A stretch of 64,000 bases of DNA from Pelomonas sp963422775 (GTDB lineage Bacteria > Pseudomonadota > Gammaproteobacteria > Burkholderiales > Burkholderiaceae_C), in contig CAUJSJ030000169.1 in assembly GCA_963422775.4 (NCBI GenBank), forward strand, positions 1-64,000. The letters are read 5' to 3'. This document shows, in pieces, positions 9,106-17,648 of this stretch. Both the position numbers and the translations under genes were made by a program. Each line of letters starts with the position of its first letter. Within the stretch, counting starts at the first letter, position 1. The notes under the pieces were generated by a model, which saw nothing but the letters and a program-made list of their open reading frames with translations, was not told where the DNA came from and searched no databases.

Positions 9106-10317
9106 TCAACCCTGGATGTACTGGAACAGCGACATGCGCTGGACCATGGCGTAGGTCTTCAGCGCCGTGTCGTAGCCGGTCTGCTGATTCTGGAAGTCGG
9201 AGATGCCCTGCACCATGTCGATGTCCTCGGCGGCGCTCTTTTCCTCGGTGTTGTACTGCTTGAGCGCGGCCAGGCGGGTCTCGGTGCCGTCGAGGTTGTT
9301 CAGCCGCTCGCCGGTCTGGCTGCGCACGTTCTGCAGGCCGCCCATGGCGGCGTCCATGTCGCGCAGCCGGCCCGAGTTGCTCTGGGCGATCTGTGCGTTG
9401 CTGCGCAGCGGCGTCTTGAGCTCGCTGATGGCGCGGTCCATCACGTCGAACAGTTTGAGGCCGTTGGTGGCCGGCGCGACCGAGAAGTTGTCGCCATCGG
9501 CCGGCGTGCCCGTGACGGCGACGCTGATCCCGTCGAAGACGATGGACTGGCCCGACTTGTAGGGGCCGCCGGTGACGCCGGCACCGGTGTCGGTGTTGGT
9601 GACGCTGTAGGTCTGGCTGGGTGCTGTGCCGGCGATGTCGATGCGGTAGTTCTGCCCGGTCACGAGCGTCGGGTCGACGACGCGGCCGGAGTCGATCCAG
9701 CCCTGGGCGGGATTGCCGGTGTTGGCATTGGCGCTGGCGTCGGTGACGAAGCTGCCGTTGCCGCTGCGCGCCTGCTCCCAGGCGCTGCGGCCGTCGATGC
9801 TGAGCTGGAAGTTGTCGAGGTTGCCCGTCTGGATGGTGCCGGCCACGCCCACATAGGTCACGCCGCCGGCCTGGTCCACGAAGGGCGGGTTGGCCGAGCC
9901 CTGGCCCGAGAACAGGTAGCCGCCGCCGCCATCAGGGCGGTTGGCGATGGACAGCAGCTGGTCGCGGATGCCCTGCAGCTTGTTGGCCAGGCCCTGGCGC
10001 TCGGCGTCGGAATAGCTGGCGTTGCCGGCCGAGACCATGGTCTCGCGGGCCTGCTGCATCAGCTCGTTGGCGTCGCCCAGTGCGGACTCGGCCAGTGTCA
10101 TGCTGTTGCGGCTGGCTTCCAGCGCGCGCTGGTTGGCGTCCACGCGGCCGATGGCGGCCAGCGCCCGCTCGGCACGCGCGGCGCCGGTGGGGTCGTCGCT
10201 GGCCACGGCGATGCGCTTGCCCGAGGTGAGCTGCTGCTGCTGGCTTTGCAGCGACTGCTGGCGGCGCTGCAGGTTGGCGATGGAGGTGTCGTACAAGTTG
10301 GCGGTGGCGAGTCTCAT
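9106..10317 (-). CDS. flgL: Flagellar hook-filament junction protein FlgL (HAP3)
   Basis: 403 aa, usual for the family. The N terminus MRLATANLYDTSIANLQRRQ and the C terminus (TALKTYAMVQRMSLFQYIQG) are the paired coiled-coil segments that pack together in the hook-filament junction; the middle is a variable beta-rich domain (about 160-300). It is exported by the flagellar type III system and joins FlgK to flagellin. It is the last flg gene of the minus-strand flgI-J-K-L set. A 145-bp gap with a GC-rich repeat-like stretch separates it from flgK. Confidence 0.95.
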   Translation of the reverse strand: MRLATANLYDTSIANLQRRQQSLQSQQQQLTSGKRIAVASDDPTGAARAERALAAIGRVDANQRALEASRNSMTLAESALGDANELMQQARETMVSAGNASYSDAERQGLANKLQGIRDQLLSIANRPDGGGGYLFSGQGSANPPFVDQAGGVTYVGVAGTIQTGNLDNFQLSIDGRSAWEQARSGNGSFVTDASANANTGNPAQGWIDSGRVVDPTLVTGQNYRIDIAGTAPSQTYSVTNTDTGAGVTGGPYKSGQSIVFDGISVAVTGTPADGDNFSVAPATNGLKLFDVMDRAISELKTPLRSNAQIAQSNSGRLRDMDAAMGGLQNVRSQTGERLNNLDGTETRLAALKQYNTEEKSAAEDIDMVQGISDFQNQQTGYDTALKTYAMVQRMSLFQYIQG

Positions 10318-10394
10318 GGACTGCTCCTCAATGCATCAGCAAGTGAACGCAACGGCGTCGGCACAAGAGTGCACGGGCGCGCAGCACCCGCAGA

Positions 10395-10462
10395 ACCGGT
10401 TTTGCCTGGCTGCTGGGTGCGCCCCCTTGAGGGGGAGCGCGAAGCGCTACGGAGGTGGGTCA
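10395..10462. repeat. GC-rich hairpin element between flgK and flgL
   Basis: The gap holds two close hairpins: CCCCCTtgAGGGGG (about 10422-10435) and AGCGCgaaGCGCT (about 10437-10449). From memory, this CCCCCTTGAGGGGGAGCGCGAAGCGC arrangement is widespread between genes in Burkholderiales, but no second copy was confirmed in this window. It could attenuate transcription into flgL. Confidence 0.4.
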
Positions 10463-12445
10463 TCAGCGTGATGCGATGCGCATCAATTCGTCGAACAGGG
10501 ATTGCGCCGTTTGCAGCACCTTGGCGGCGGCCTGGTAGCCCTGCTGGAACTGCATCAGGCGCGAGGCTTCCTCGTCGAGGTTGACGCCGGCCTGGCCGGA
10601 GCGGTTGGCCTCGGCGTCGCCGGCGACGCTGGTGGACACGCCCGACAGGTAGTTGGCGCTCTGCACGCGCGCGCCCACCTCGCTCATGGCGGCGGCATAG
10701 GCGTCGTTGATGGTCGAGCCCGGCGTGACGCCGCCGCCGGCGAGCAGCTGGCGGCCGACGAAGCCTTCGGACTGGATGTCCAGGAAGGCCTTGGCGTTGC
10801 CGTTGTTGGTGCTGGTGTAGACGGTCGGGTCGAGCGTGATCTTGTCGCCCGCGCGCGGCACGCCGTTGGTGCGCAGTTCGAAGCCCAGGTCGATGCCGGC
10901 GGCCGGCTGGTTGCCGATGGCCTGGCTGGGCGCCCAGCTGCCGTTGAGCACGCTGCCGTCGGCCAGGGTCAGCGTGTAGAGCACGTTGGCGGGGTTGGCG
11001 GGGTCCGGGCCGCCGAACTCGACGGTCATGGGCGCCTTGGTCGCGTCGAAGCTGGAGTTGACGGCGTAGATGCTGTCCACCGTCAGCGTGCCGGTGTTGT
11101 TGACCGAGGCGGAAGCCGTCAGCGGCGACGCGGCGGCGATGCCGGCGGGGTCGTCCAGCACGCGGCGCATCTCGACGGCGGCGGCGCCGACGGGCTCGAT
11201 GAGGAAGCTCTCGCCCGCGGCCGGCGCACCAGGGGTGAAGGTGAACTTGACGCCGTCGACGGTGTCGCCGTCGTTGACGCTGCGCACGAGGCCGTCGGAC
11301 AGGCGTGTCAGCTCGTAGGCCCCCGGGGTGCTGGAGGTCAGCTTGTAGCTGCTGGCCTGCAGCTGGCTGGCGTTGACGATGGTGGCCTGCACACCATTGG
11401 TGTAGCTGCCGCCGGGGTTGCGCAGGTTGGTGGCGGCGGGCATCACCTTGGGCGTGGCCACGTTGAAGATGTTGCCGCCCTTGCCCGGCGGGTTGGACAG
11501 GTCCAGTCCGAGGGCGTTCTGGTCGTTGACGCGCGTGCCGATGGCGGCCGCGAGCTGGCCGAGCAGGTTCTTGGCGTCCTGCAGGTCCTTGTTCTGGAAG
11601 CTCAGCAGCGCCGTCATCGAGCCGCCGGTCAGCACGCTCTCGTCCAGCGGCCGGCTGATGCCGCCTTCGGTCAGCGACACCACGGCCCGCTGCGGGTCGT
11701 AGGCGTCGTTGGAGACCTGCAGCGTCGAGGCCTGGTTGCCCAGCACGAGGCGCTGGCCGCCGCCGATGAAGACGCCGACGGTGTCGTCGTCGGCCGTCAG
11801 CGTCGTCACGGCCACATGCTCGCCGAGCTGGGAAATCATCTGCTCGCGCTTGTCCAGCAGGTCATTGGGCGTGTGGCCGCTGCCGCGGGTCTTGGAGATC
11901 TGGTCGTTGATGTTGGCGATCTGGCGCGCCAGCTCGTTGACGACGGTGACGTTGGCCTTGAGGTCGCTGACGACGCCGGCCTGCAGGTCGGTGAGCTGCT
12001 GGCCGGCGTTGGAGAAGCGCACGGCCAGCTCGTTGGCCCGGCCCAGGGCCACCTGGCGGGCGGAGGGGTCGTTCGGCCGGCTGGTCACGTCGACCATCGA
12101 GTTCAGGAACTGGCTGGCCGCGTAGCCCAGGCCATCGGTGCCGGGCGGGAAGACCTTCTCCATGCGCGTCAGCTGCTCGGCGCGTGTCGAGTCGGCCACC
12201 GCAGAGGACTTGGACGCGGCGGCTTCCTTGGTCAGGAACTCGTTGTGCGAGCGCACGACGGTCTGCACGTCCACGCCCTTGCCGAAGAAGCCCGCGCCGG
12301 TGTACTGCCCGGGCGAGGTCGTCAGCACGACGGACTGGCGCGAGTAGCCCGGCGTGTTCGCGTTCGCGATGTTCTGCCCGATGGTCTGCAATGCCGCCTG
12401 GTTGGCGAACATCGCGCGGGCGCCGAGGGTGAGCAAGCCAGCCAT
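10463..12445 (-). CDS. flgK: Flagellar hook-associated protein FlgK (HAP1)
   Basis: 660 aa. The N terminus (GLLTLGARAMFANQAALQTI, then IANANTPGYSRQ) is the rod/hook-family motif and the C terminus (SGQAGVNLDEEASRLMQFQQ onward) is the matching helix. In between are large variable D2/D3-type domains rich in Thr, Asn and Gly. FlgK sits between hook and FlgL. It follows flgJ with an 11-bp gap on the same strand, so co-transcription is expected. No frame break is seen. Confidence 0.96.
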   Translation of the reverse strand: MAGLLTLGARAMFANQAALQTIGQNIANANTPGYSRQSVVLTTSPGQYTGAGFFGKGVDVQTVVRSHNEFLTKEAAASKSSAVADSTRAEQLTRMEKVFPPGTDGLGYAASQFLNSMVDVTSRPNDPSARQVALGRANELAVRFSNAGQQLTDLQAGVVSDLKANVTVVNELARQIANINDQISKTRGSGHTPNDLLDKREQMISQLGEHVAVTTLTADDDTVGVFIGGGQRLVLGNQASTLQVSNDAYDPQRAVVSLTEGGISRPLDESVLTGGSMTALLSFQNKDLQDAKNLLGQLAAAIGTRVNDQNALGLDLSNPPGKGGNIFNVATPKVMPAATNLRNPGGSYTNGVQATIVNASQLQASSYKLTSSTPGAYELTRLSDGLVRSVNDGDTVDGVKFTFTPGAPAAGESFLIEPVGAAAVEMRRVLDDPAGIAAASPLTASASVNNTGTLTVDSIYAVNSSFDATKAPMTVEFGGPDPANPANVLYTLTLADGSVLNGSWAPSQAIGNQPAAGIDLGFELRTNGVPRAGDKITLDPTVYTSTNNGNAKAFLDIQSEGFVGRQLLAGGGVTPGSTINDAYAAAMSEVGARVQSANYLSGVSTSVAGDAEANRSGQAGVNLDEEASRLMQFQQGYQAAAKVLQTAQSLFDELMRIASR

Positions 12446-12455
12446 GGTCTAGTCC

Positions 12456-13325
12456 TTAGGCGAGCGTGCTTTGCACGCGCTGCGTCGTGTGGATGGTCTT
12501 CGCCAGCTTCTCGGCGTACGCCGGGTCGGTGGCGTAGCCGGCCTGCTGCAGGCCGCGGGCGAAGCCGGCGGCGTTGCCGCTCTGGGCCTGAGCGACGACC
12601 TTGGCATAGCGCTCGTTGCCGCTGATGAGCTTGGCGTAGTCCTTGAAGGCCTCGTCGTAGCTGCCGTAGGCGCGGAACTTGGCCGTCACCTTGTGGGCCT
12701 GGCCGTTGATGACTTCGGTGGTCTGCACGTCGACGGTCTTGCCCGTCCAGGCGGGCGTGGCCTTGATGCCGAAGACGTTGTGGCTCTTGCTGCCGTCCGC
12801 GCCGGTGATCTCGCGCTTGCCCCAGCCGCTTTCGTGCGCGGCCTGGGCCACCATGAAGCTGGCCGGGATGCCGGTGGTGGCCGACGCCGAGCGGGCCGCG
12901 GCATCGTGCTGCTGGATGAAGCTCTGCACGTGGTTGGGGATGCCCTTGGTGGCCAGTGCCGGCAGGGCCTGGGCCAGCGTCGTCTGGCTGGCCTTCCTGA
13001 CGTTCTCGGGCGACAGGTCCTGCATGCCCATCTGGCGCTGCAGCTGCTTCTGGATGGCCTCCGACAGGCCTCCGGGAAGGCCGCTCATCTTGCCGGCGAA
13101 CTGCGTGTCCAGCATTTCCGTGCCGAGCTGGGTCGCGTTGTTGTCCAGCATGCCGCTGGACAGCGTGGACGCGCGCATGCTCTTCATCACTTCCTGCATG
13201 AAGAGCGACTCGAACTGCTTGGCCGTCTCCCGGATGCTGGCCTTGGGATCGCGCGAGGCCTGGGCCTTCAGCGCATCGAGACTCCCGAGGCTCTGGCCGG
13301 AAACGGACTGGAAGCTGTTGGCCAT
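12456..13325 (-). CDS. flgJ: Flagellar rod-cap and peptidoglycan hydrolase FlgJ
   Basis: 289 aa with both halves of the long FlgJ form. Residues 1-130 are the rod-binding/cap domain (AKQFESLFMQEVMKSMR, MLDTQFAGKM). Residues about 145-285 are a glucosaminidase-like wall hydrolase domain (GIPASFMVAQAAHESGWGKR with the catalytic Glu in AHESGWG, then NVFGIK and the FRAYGSYDEAFKDY segment). It digests peptidoglycan so that the rod can cross the wall. It is 11 bp upstream of flgK; 174 bp containing a structured repeat separates it from flgI. Confidence 0.95.
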   Translation of the reverse strand: MANSFQSVSGQSLGSLDALKAQASRDPKASIRETAKQFESLFMQEVMKSMRASTLSSGMLDNNATQLGTEMLDTQFAGKMSGLPGGLSEAIQKQLQRQMGMQDLSPENVRKASQTTLAQALPALATKGIPNHVQSFIQQHDAAARSASATTGIPASFMVAQAAHESGWGKREITGADGSKSHNVFGIKATPAWTGKTVDVQTTEVINGQAHKVTAKFRAYGSYDEAFKDYAKLISGNERYAKVVAQAQSGNAAGFARGLQQAGYATDPAYAEKLAKTIHTTQRVQSTLA

Positions 13326-13352
13326 GTCAGTTGTCCATTGCGTGGCTGAGGG

Positions 13353-13485
13353 CCGAGCGCCGGGCCGCTCCCAAGCCGGCCCGTCGGGCGATATTGCCCG
13401 GGCTCGAGGCCCGGGCGATCGCCGTCCCCGCGGGGGACCGACCGGGCGCGCCCGCGTGCAGCGGGGCGAGACTGGGCGAGGGGCT
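13353..13485. repeat. Structured intergenic repeat, copy 2
   Basis: Same element as at 4510-4624 in the opposite orientation. Blocks in order: hairpin with GGGCCG..CGGCCC, outer stem GGCGAT/ATCGCC, inner stem GCCCGGGC/GCCCGGGC around loop TCGAG, hairpin GTCCCC-GC-GGGGGAC, a CGGGCGCGCCCG palindrome, and a closing CGAGGGGCT that is also in copy 1. It takes up nearly all of the flgI-flgJ gap and may affect read-through between them. Confidence 0.75.
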
Positions 13486-13499
13486 GAAAGTTGTCGCCA

Positions 13500-14609
13500 T
13501 CAGATCACCTCAAGCTCCGCATTCAGGGCGCCCGCGCTCTTCATGGCCTGCAGGATGGCGAGCAGATCCTGGGGTGTGGCGCCGAGCGAGTTCAGCGCCT
13601 TGACGACGTCCGACAGCCGCGCGCCCGCTGCCAGCTGGATCAGGCTGCCGGGCTCCTGGCGGATGGAGATGTCGGCCTTCTCGGCCACCGTCGTCTGGCC
13701 ACCGGACAGCGCATTGGGCTGGCTGATGATGGGCGTGGAGCTGATCGTCACCGACAGGTTGCCGTGCGCGATGGCGCAGGACGACAGCGTGACGGCCTGG
13801 TTCATGACGATGGAGCCGGTGCGGGCATTGATGACGATGCGCGCGGCCGGTGCCGCCATGTCGATGGCGAGGTTCTCCACGTCGGCCAGGAAGGCGACGC
13901 GGTCGTCCGGCGTGGCTGGGGCCCGCACGCGCACGACGCGGCCGTCGAGCGCCTGGGCGGTGCCATTCCCCTTGGCCTTGTTGATGGCCTGGGCCACGGC
14001 GCGGGCGGTGGCGAAGTCGCTGCTGTTGAGGTCGAGCTGGATGCTGTCGCCCTGGGCCAGCGGCGTGGGCACCGAGCGCTCGACGAGGGCGCCAGCCGGG
14101 ATGCGGCCGGCGCTCAGGTGGTTGATCTGCACCTTGGAGCCACCGGCGGAAGCTCCGGCGCCACCGACGACCAGGTTGCCCTGGGCGATGGCGTAGACCT
14201 GGCCGTCCGCGCCGCGCAGGGGCGTGGCGATCAGCGTGCCGCCGCGCAGGCTCTTGGCGTTGCCGATGGACGAGACGTTGATGTCGAGCTGCTGGCCGGG
14301 CTGGGCGAAGGGCGGCAGCGAGGCCGTCACCATGACGGCGGCGATGTTGCGGGGCTGCATCGTCACGCCCTGGGGCAGCAGCACGCCGAACTGCTGCAGC
14401 ATGGCCGTCAGGCTCTGGCCCGTGAAGGGCGCCTGCGTCGTCTGGTCGCCCGTGCCGTCCAGGCCGACGATGAGCCCATAGCCCGTCAACGGGTTGGAGC
14501 GCACGCCGGCGATCGAGGCGACTTCCTTGATGCGGGCGGCCTGCGCGGGCGGCGCCAGGGGCGCCAGCACGATGGCGAGGCTGAGGAGGAGGGCTTGCAG
14601 GGACTTCAC
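13500..14609 (-). CDS. flgI: Flagellar P-ring protein FlgI
   Basis: 369 aa from a GTG start at 14609, which places a Sec signal peptide (KSLQALLLSLAIVLAPLAPP, cleavage after AQA) right at the N terminus and gives the usual family length; the frame is open upstream but those residues look non-coding. The mature protein begins ARIKEVASIAGVRSNPLTGY and keeps the family segment LVGLDGTGDQT. FlgI forms the periplasmic P ring around the rod. It heads the separated flgIJKL block, so a promoter must lie in the 14610-14828 gap with the divergent small gene; none was recognised with confidence. Confidence 0.94.
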   Translation of the reverse strand: MKSLQALLLSLAIVLAPLAPPAQAARIKEVASIAGVRSNPLTGYGLIVGLDGTGDQTTQAPFTGQSLTAMLQQFGVLLPQGVTMQPRNIAAVMVTASLPPFAQPGQQLDINVSSIGNAKSLRGGTLIATPLRGADGQVYAIAQGNLVVGGAGASAGGSKVQINHLSAGRIPAGALVERSVPTPLAQGDSIQLDLNSSDFATARAVAQAINKAKGNGTAQALDGRVVRVRAPATPDDRVAFLADVENLAIDMAAPAARIVINARTGSIVMNQAVTLSSCAIAHGNLSVTISSTPIISQPNALSGGQTTVAEKADISIRQEPGSLIQLAAGARLSDVVKALNSLGATPQDLLAILQAMKSAGALNAELEVI

Positions 14610-14828
14610 TCGGCAGATTCTGCGCACGCTTGAGCCCGCGAAGCCGACGAAAAGGGCGCCGACCGCCCCGCTTTTCTGCACCACCGGTCGTGGCTGCCGG
14701 GAAGGCGGGGCATTTTTCACGCCTTGTAAGGCCGCGCCCGTTCGCCCGACCACTGGCCACCTGTGAGGCACTGAGGCGCCCAGTCAGCACAGCGACCTTC
14801 TCTTCCTTTTCAATTTCTGGAGATCTGA

Positions 14829-15233
14829 ATGAAACGCCTTTCCCTGCTGACCCTCGCGCTGGCCGCCTCCCTGGCTGCCTTCAACATGCCCGCCCAGGCC
14901 CAGGCCCAGAGCCTGACGCGCGAACAGGTCAAGATGGAGCGCGACAGCTTCCTGGCGCTGATGCGCTGGGACGAGCTGACCGGCATGTGGGTGCTGAAGT
15001 CCGGCATGGAGCCGCCCAAGGGCGTCATGTCGCGTGCCGAGGTGCTTGCCATGCGGGATCAGTTCCTGCGCATGAACGTTTACGACGACACGGTCGGCAC
15101 CTGGGTGCCTGTCAAGGCGCCGCGCGACATGAGCACGCTGACGCGCGAGCAGGTCAACATGGAGACGCTGCGCTTCCTGATGATGTACCGCTACGACGAG
15201 CAGCGTAACGAGTGGGTCAGCAAGATGCGCTGA
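14829..15233 (+). CDS. Exported protein of three 27-residue repeats, unknown function
   Basis: 134 aa with a clear signal peptide (MKRLSLLTLALAASLAAF, cleavage near AQA). The mature part is nearly all repeat: units start at LTREQVKMERDSFLALM, MSRAEVLAMRDQFLRMN and LTREQVNMETLRFLMMY, and each ends with an acidic turn and GMWV, GTWV or NEWV. The shared pattern is (L/M)(S/T)RxxVxM, an aromatic-hydrophobic core FLxxM, a YD/WD pair and a final WV. A good ribosome site (GGAG) precedes the ATG. I do not recognise the family. It is the first gene of the segment that splits the flg operon, divergent from flgI. A periplasmic role is inferred from the signal only. Confidence 0.8.
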   Translation: MKRLSLLTLALAASLAAFNMPAQAQAQSLTREQVKMERDSFLALMRWDELTGMWVLKSGMEPPKGVMSRAEVLAMRDQFLRMNVYDDTVGTWVPVKAPRDMSTLTREQVNMETLRFLMMYRYDEQRNEWVSKMR

Positions 15234-15240
15234 AGCTCCG

Positions 15241-15266
15241 GCAGCCCGGCAAGCTGCCCGGGCTGC
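15241..15266 (+). terminator. Hairpin after the triple-repeat gene
   Basis: A perfect 9-bp inverted repeat (GCAGCCCGG / CCGGGCTGC, 8-base loop) starts 8 bases after the stop codon. There is no T run, so at best it is a weak or factor-assisted terminator. Confidence 0.4.
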
Positions 15267-15613
15267 GCCCCTGGACGCCATGGCGGACTTGTGACCTCTG
15301 TCGCCCGACCTGCCGGTTGGGCGAATTTGTTGGCGAAGCGCAAGCTTGTGCTCAGCTTGACGACTTCGTGCCGTGAGATTCTGTCAATCCCGATGCTCGA
15401 CGCTTCTGACATTGGGTGAGCGGCGCGGGAGCGTGCGTTTCAGGACGGAATCACTTCACGTTTTCGTGTGATTGAAGCGCGTTGCGCGCTTTTGGTGGAA
15501 ATTCCGATCTTGCGGGCCACCCGACTGAAGGGGCGGGGCGACAGGTTTCTGAATGTGTACGTCGGTAAAGTTTTGCTTGTCAGTCCGAGCCGAACACGTT
15601 TGCAAGACCTGCC
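15267..15613. other. Gene-free stretch before the glycosyltransferase
   Basis: About 350 bases with lower GC than the surroundings and no credible reading frame. It has a bulged stem AATCA..CACG-TTTT-CGTG-TGATT at 15449-15473 and, directly after, a 6-bp stem AGCGCG-ttg-CGCGCT with four T residues (15476-15493), which could be a weak terminator or leader hairpin. A TTGACG at about 15357 might be a -35 element, but no good -10 follows at the right distance. Confidence 0.5.
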
Positions 15614-16705
15614 ATGCCACCGCCCTTCGAACCGTTGACCCTGGTTCATGTCGTGTTTTCGTCCCGGATTGCGGGCGGTGAACGGCATTGCATCGATCTC
15701 GCCAACGCGCAGTCCGCGCTGGGCCATCGCGTCCATGTCATCGGTTCGGCCAACTCGGCCGTCGCCGGTGCGCTGGCGCCCGACGTGCAGTTCCACGGCC
15801 TGGCCCTGCCGCTGTTGCGCGGCTGGCGCGTCGCCGCGCTGGCGCGCCGCCTGGGCGCCGATGTCTGCCACGGCCACCTCGGGCCGGCCTGCAAGGCTGT
15901 CGCCCATGCTCACCGTTCAGCCCGCATCGGCACGCTGCATGTCGGCTACAAGGCCCACCACCATGCACGGCTGGACGGTCTCGTCTGCGTGAACCGCGCC
16001 CAGCACGATGGCCTGCCCCAAAACGTCGCGTTGGCCAGCATCATCTACAACTGGGCGCCCGAGCGCGACGCGGCCGCCGCTGCCCGGCCCACCGACCTGC
16101 GCGCCGAACTGGGCCTGGCGCCCCACCAGTTGCTGGTCGGCAGCGTCGGCCGGCTGCACCGCAGCAAGGGCATGGACCTGCTGATCGCCGCCTTCAAGTC
16201 GCACGCACCCGCAGACGCGGTGCTCGCCATCCTCGGCGAGGGCCCGGACGAGGCTGTGCTGAGGGGCATTGCCGCCGCGGACTCGCGCATTCGCTTGCTG
16301 GGCTTTCGCAGCGATGTCGACCAGGCGCTGAAAGCCTTGGATCTCTTCGTGTCGCCGTCCCGCGAGGAAGCCTTCCCGCTGGCCATCCTGGAGGCCATGC
16401 GCGCCGGCCGGCCGGTGCTGTCCACCGCCACGCAGGGCCCGCTGGAGATGCTGGCCGGCCAGCCAGCGCGCCTCGTGCCGGTGGGCGATGCCCACGCCCT
16501 GGGCCTCGCCATGGCCGAGGAGCTCGCACGCCTGCGCCCGCTCAGCGCCCAGCAGCGCGCCGTGCGCTACGCAACGGCCGCCTACGACCGCTCCAACGCC
16601 GTTGCCCGCACACTGGGCTTCTATCGCGACGTGATGCTCCACCAGGCGGCGCAGGCCGGGTCCTTCGGAGAAGAGGACGGGGCTTACGCCCCCTGGCAGG
16701 CCTGA
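15614..16705 (+). CDS. Family 4 glycosyltransferase (GT-B fold)
   Basis: 363 aa. The N-terminal half starts VHVVFSSRIAGGERHCIDLA, the usual glycine-rich acceptor loop; the C-terminal half has VGSVGRLHRSKGMDLLIAAF and the nucleotide-sugar site with the paired Glu motif SPSREEAFPLAILEAM. It is a retaining sugar transferase; donor and acceptor are unknown. Its stop overlaps the start of the next gene (TGATG), so the two are translationally coupled and probably act on the same glycan. The location inside a flagellar locus makes flagellar or surface glycan modification possible, but this is only inference. Confidence 0.9.
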   Translation: MPPPFEPLTLVHVVFSSRIAGGERHCIDLANAQSALGHRVHVIGSANSAVAGALAPDVQFHGLALPLLRGWRVAALARRLGADVCHGHLGPACKAVAHAHRSARIGTLHVGYKAHHHARLDGLVCVNRAQHDGLPQNVALASIIYNWAPERDAAAAARPTDLRAELGLAPHQLLVGSVGRLHRSKGMDLLIAAFKSHAPADAVLAILGEGPDEAVLRGIAAADSRIRLLGFRSDVDQALKALDLFVSPSREEAFPLAILEAMRAGRPVLSTATQGPLEMLAGQPARLVPVGDAHALGLAMAEELARLRPLSAQQRAVRYATAAYDRSNAVARTLGFYRDVMLHQAAQAGSFGEEDGAYAPWQA

Positions 16706-17625
16706 TGCTGAAGAGGCCGAGCACCGACTTCTGGCAGGTCGGCATCGTTCCGGTTCGCCTCGAAGACGTCGACGCCCGCAGCCTGGGTGTTGCGCGCGGG
16801 CGCATCACCTGGCTGCCGGCGCCGGCGCCTTGGCGCTATCTGGCCGACCCCTTCGGCCTGGTGCGCGGCGACGCGCTGCATGTCTTCGTCGAAGCCTTTG
16901 ACTACCGCGTCAAACGCGCCAGCATCGAGCGCCACGAGTTCCGCCTGGCCGACCTGACCTGGCGCAGCCGGACGACGGTGCTCGACAAGCCCTTCCACCT
17001 GTCCTACCCCCAGGTCTTGGAGCACGAGGGCGAGACCTGGATGGTGCCGGAGAGCTACCAGGCCGGCGAGATCGCCCTCTACCGTGCCACCGACGACTCG
17101 CTGGACCACTGGGAGCGCGAATGTGCGCTGATCGGCGGCGTGCCCGGCGCGGATGCCTCGCTGATCGAGTACCAGGGCCGCTGGTGGATGTTCTACACGC
17201 TCGTCGGCCCCGGCGCGCGCGACCAGCGCGAACTGCACGTCGCCCACGCCCCCGCGCTGGCGGGCCCGTGGACACCGCTGGCCGCCAACCCGGTGCGCGT
17301 GAACCGCGAGGGCGCGCGCCCGGCCGGCCGGCCTTTCATCGGCCGCGACGGCATGCTGACGCTGCCGGTGCAGGACAGCTCGACCGGCTACGGCGGCGCC
17401 ACGCGGCTGTTGCGCTTTCCCGTGCTGATGCCGGAGCGCGTCGCCATCGAAGCCGGCACCGAACGCCTGACCGGCGATCTTGTGAGCAGCAGCCACACCG
17501 CCGGCCTGCACACGTTGACGGGCTGCGGCGACTTCACGCTGATTGACGTGAAGCGCATCGACCACTCGCGCGGCAAGCAGTGGCTGGACTTCAAGCGCCG
17601 GCTCCGGAGGCTGATGGGCGGTTGA
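16705..17625 (+). CDS. GINT1 N-terminal-like beta-propeller protein (glycan-related)
   Basis: 306 aa. Repeated blades of the five-bladed GH43-like type are visible: WRYLADPFGLV, HVFVEAFDYRVKRASIERHE, DKPFHLSYPQVLEHEGETWM, VPESYQAGEIALYRA, ADASLIEYQGRWWMFYT and RPFIGRDGMLTLPVQDSS. This is the pattern of the N-terminal domain named after plant glucosamine inositolphosphorylceramide transferase, often found in bacteria next to or fused with glycosyltransferases. No membrane segment or signal peptide is seen. Translation is coupled to the GT4 gene upstream. Whether it binds, cleaves or transfers sugar is unknown. Confidence 0.7.
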   Translation: MLKRPSTDFWQVGIVPVRLEDVDARSLGVARGRITWLPAPAPWRYLADPFGLVRGDALHVFVEAFDYRVKRASIERHEFRLADLTWRSRTTVLDKPFHLSYPQVLEHEGETWMVPESYQAGEIALYRATDDSLDHWERECALIGGVPGADASLIEYQGRWWMFYTLVGPGARDQRELHVAHAPALAGPWTPLAANPVRVNREGARPAGRPFIGRDGMLTLPVQDSSTGYGGATRLLRFPVLMPERVAIEAGTERLTGDLVSSSHTAGLHTLTGCGDFTLIDVKRIDHSRGKQWLDFKRRLRRLMGG

Positions 17626-17648
17626 CGGCCGGGGAGGGGACTTGCGTT

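Noticed and set aside
8554..10584. Plus-strand frame of 676 codons spanning the HDOD/flgL junction
   Set aside because: Covers two real minus-strand genes and the gap between them; low-complexity composition.
10502..12625. Long plus-strand open frame (707 codons) opposite flgK
   Set aside because: Antisense shadow; no motif, no ribosome site, flgK on the other strand is certain.
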